Source of the DNA: CBDCZY01 sp965224745
GTDB taxonomy: Bacteria; Pseudomonadota; Gammaproteobacteria; Methylococcales; Methylomonadaceae
Length of the DNA: 64,000 nucleotides
Assembly: GCA_965224745.1 (NCBI GenBank)
Contig: CBDCZY010000002.1
Location: forward strand, 682,001 to 746,000
Reading direction: 5' to 3'
Shown here in pieces: positions 62,762-64,000 of the stretch. The notes beneath the pieces are model-generated. The model did no database searches. It was not told the DNA's origin and saw only the letters and a list, made by a program, of their open reading frames with translations. Every line of letters starts with the position of its first letter. Positions within the stretch are counted from its first letter, which is position 1. A program made the translations under genes and the position numbers.

Positions 62762-63609
62762 TTGTTGAAATAAAGAAGGCTTCTCCAGGCTATCAAACAA
62801 CAGAGCTTTGCACACTATTTAATATAGCTCTCAGTACACACTACTATCAGATTAATAATCAAATGAGCGATGAAGAACAAGAAACCATAGAACAAATTAA
62901 ATTGATAGCCATTGAAACTCAGCATACCTATGGTAAACGAAGGACTCAGGTTGAATTAGCTAACAGAGGGATTGAAATAGGCGTTTATAAAACAGCTTCA
63001 TTAATGAAAAAATCGAATGTCATTGCCATAAAACCTAAAAAGCGACACAGCTATCCAGCGGGAGAAGTCCACAAGAAAGCGGATCATTTACTTAAACGAC
63101 AGTTTAATCCCAGTACTGTTCATACGCACTGGGTAGGTGACATTACCTACATTAAAACCTATACAGGCTGGAGCTATTTAGCTTGTATACTTGATCTTGG
63201 GTCAAGAGAAATTATGGGCTGGGCATTATCAGAAGAACCCAATGCAGAGCTTGCAAAGTCAGCATTAGAACATGCGATTAATAAACACAAGCCAGATACT
63301 CAACAATTAATGTTTCATTCAGACCAAGGGGTTCAATATTCAGCCAATCTATTTGTTGATTATCTTCATGACTTGGATATAACACAAAGTATGAGCCGTC
63401 GAGCTAATTGCTGGGATAATGCTGTGATGGAGCGGTTTTTTAGGAATTTAAAAACAGAGAGGCTGAACTATTTGAGTTTTATTAATTACTCCTCTGTAGT
63501 CAGTGCTGTGACTAGCTATATTAGTTTCTATAACTATAAAAGGTTACATTCTGCTATTGATTATAAAACCCCTCATCAAAAAACCAAAGAAATGAAAAAA
63601 GCGGCTTAA
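62758..63609 (+). CDS. IS3 OrfB transposase
   Basis: The 283-residue rve-type integrase has the HTH_21-like HTYGKRRTQVELANRGI, then HWVGDITYIKTYTGWSYLACILDLGSREIMGWAL (Asp), MFHSDQGVQYSANLF (Asp) and CWDNAVMERFFRNLKTERL (Glu), ending with the YNYKRLHSAIDYKTP motif. All catalytic residues are present and there is no stop, so it looks functional. Confidence 0.92.
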   Translation: MIVEIKKASPGYQTTELCTLFNIALSTHYYQINNQMSDEEQETIEQIKLIAIETQHTYGKRRTQVELANRGIEIGVYKTASLMKKSNVIAIKPKKRHSYPAGEVHKKADHLLKRQFNPSTVHTHWVGDITYIKTYTGWSYLACILDLGSREIMGWALSEEPNAELAKSALEHAINKHKPDTQQLMFHSDQGVQYSANLFVDYLHDLDITQSMSRRANCWDNAVMERFFRNLKTERLNYLSFINYSSVVSAVTSYISFYNYKRLHSAIDYKTPHQKTKEMKKAA

Positions 63610-63929
63610 AATCCTTCCAAGAAAACTTGACCATTACACTTCCAACTCCTCCGCCACCCGTTGTCTCCACCCCAATTCCCACCACTCCGCCTCCACCACA
63701 GGGAACTGAACTTGATGAGTTAGTTGATCAGTTACTCTCTATACAACCTGAGTTTGGTGTTTTTCTTGATGTAACCCCTGCAGAAGACTGTGGTATTTCA
63801 ATAGAACCTGAATTTATGGGATGTCCGGAAGATATAAGAATGTGTCCTGATGGTTCCTCTGTTGTTCGACAACCACCTTCATGTAATTTTGCACCTTGCC
63901 TGTAGGCAAAAAAAACGGAAAACAGGTAC

Positions 63930-64000
63930 ATGACAGGGCTTTTAAAAGGTCGATTTACCCTGTTGATTATATTTGCATTAAAAAAACCGGCAACAGTTCA
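63930..64000 (+). CDS. Possible exported protein, 5' end only
   Basis: ATG 63930 starts 24 bases after the broken secreted-protein gene, with CAGGT 4 bases before it. The 23 codons visible begin MTGLLKGRFTLLIIFALKK, a basic-hydrophobic start like a signal sequence. Too little is seen to say more. Confidence 0.3.
   Translation, partial: MTGLLKGRFTLLIIFALKKPATV

Larger units (their letters stand above)
62391..63620 (+). mobile_element. IS3-family element (second)
   Basis: The ends TTGGAAGGATTT (62391-62402) and AAATCCTTCCAA (63609-63620) are perfect inverted repeats. Length is 1230 bp, and removing it rejoins the host frame. I see no target duplication, so the exact borders may be off by a few bases. 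The orfB stop lies at the inner edge of the right end. Confidence 0.8.
58226..63905 (+). pseudogene. Small secreted-protein gene broken by two IS3 elements and one stop
   Basis: Three plus-strand fragments form one gene: 58226-58349 (AAGGA ribosome site, signal peptide LFFVGLYFLTFNTSVFALTP), 62032-62390 (LGHYNPTLHPEPLPIPEH, ISIGSDGREDVSLTI, VVLTPGENEPIPVEGG) and 63621-63905 (Pro/Thr-rich TPPPPVVSTPIPTTPPPP, then a Cys-rich end CPEDIRMCPDGSSVV ... CNFAPC). Joining them at the element borders, with one CTT duplication removed, restores one reading frame of 256 codons. One TAG remains at 58316-58318, codon 31. The protein would be exported and disulfide-bonded; no function is known. It could be expressed from the second or third fragment only as a partial product. 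Confidence 0.72.

Overview
The window looks like a chromosomal segment of an AT-rich gammaproteobacterium. Evidence is the gene content and order: sdhCDAB with sdhE and ygfX, a six-gene Na+-NQR operon with nqrM, hupB-tRNA-ppiD, fmdB-aspS, and mlaA, fabI, sbcB and pyrC of gammaproteobacterial type. A periplasmic SRPBCC protein of the MxaD kind next to a YVTN beta-propeller is what methylotrophs carry beside PQQ alcohol dehydrogenases, so an aerobic methylotroph or methanotroph (Methylococcales-like) is a reasonable guess. No pmo, mxa or xox gene lies in the window to prove it.

Region 1 (1-19.3 kb) is mostly core. It starts with a GAF protein cut by the window edge and an HDOD protein. The succinate dehydrogenase locus follows, flanked by two different assembly factors: SdhE, and a 57-residue SDHAF4-like protein. 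Next come ygfZ, a second HDOD protein, heme A synthase, a DUF302 lipoprotein, a GCS2-type ligase, an aspartoacylase-like protein and a YcgN-like protein. The methylotrophy-associated pair, an ammonium transporter whose C-terminal GGDEF domain is cut off by one in-frame TAG, and sbcB close the region.

Region 2 (19-41.5 kb) is also core: nqrABCDEF-nqrM, nadA, aspS-fmdB, pyrC, mlaA, a DUF481 outer-membrane protein, a three-gene cluster of two halogenase-like flavoproteins around a lipoprotein, a cytosolic 5'-nucleotidase, fabI, ppiD, tRNA-Asp, tRNA-Val and hupB. Short elements of about 158 bp with terminal inverted repeats, plus solo ends of them, sit tight against several genes of regions 1 and 2.

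Region 3 (41.7-64 kb) is a disturbed, insertion-rich stretch. After ppk and a methyltransferase, a D-cysteine desulfhydrase-type gene is split in three by an ISKra4-like element (9-bp target duplication) and an IS21 element (6-bp duplication); joining the pieces restores a 314-codon frame. Beyond it lie a 1257-residue secreted protein (two LamG-like domains plus a parallel beta-helix), an IS630 element and an orphan ABC exporter. Last is a small secreted-protein gene broken by two IS3 elements, the first of which carries a second, inverted copy of the same IS21. The two IS21 copies face each other across 9.7 kb, and the second is flanked by a 35-bp direct repeat instead of the short duplication normal for the family.

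The likeliest unusual biology is the Amt-TAG-GGDEF locus, the short palindromic repeat family, the halogenase-like pair, and the nested insertions, which can be reconstructed to the base.
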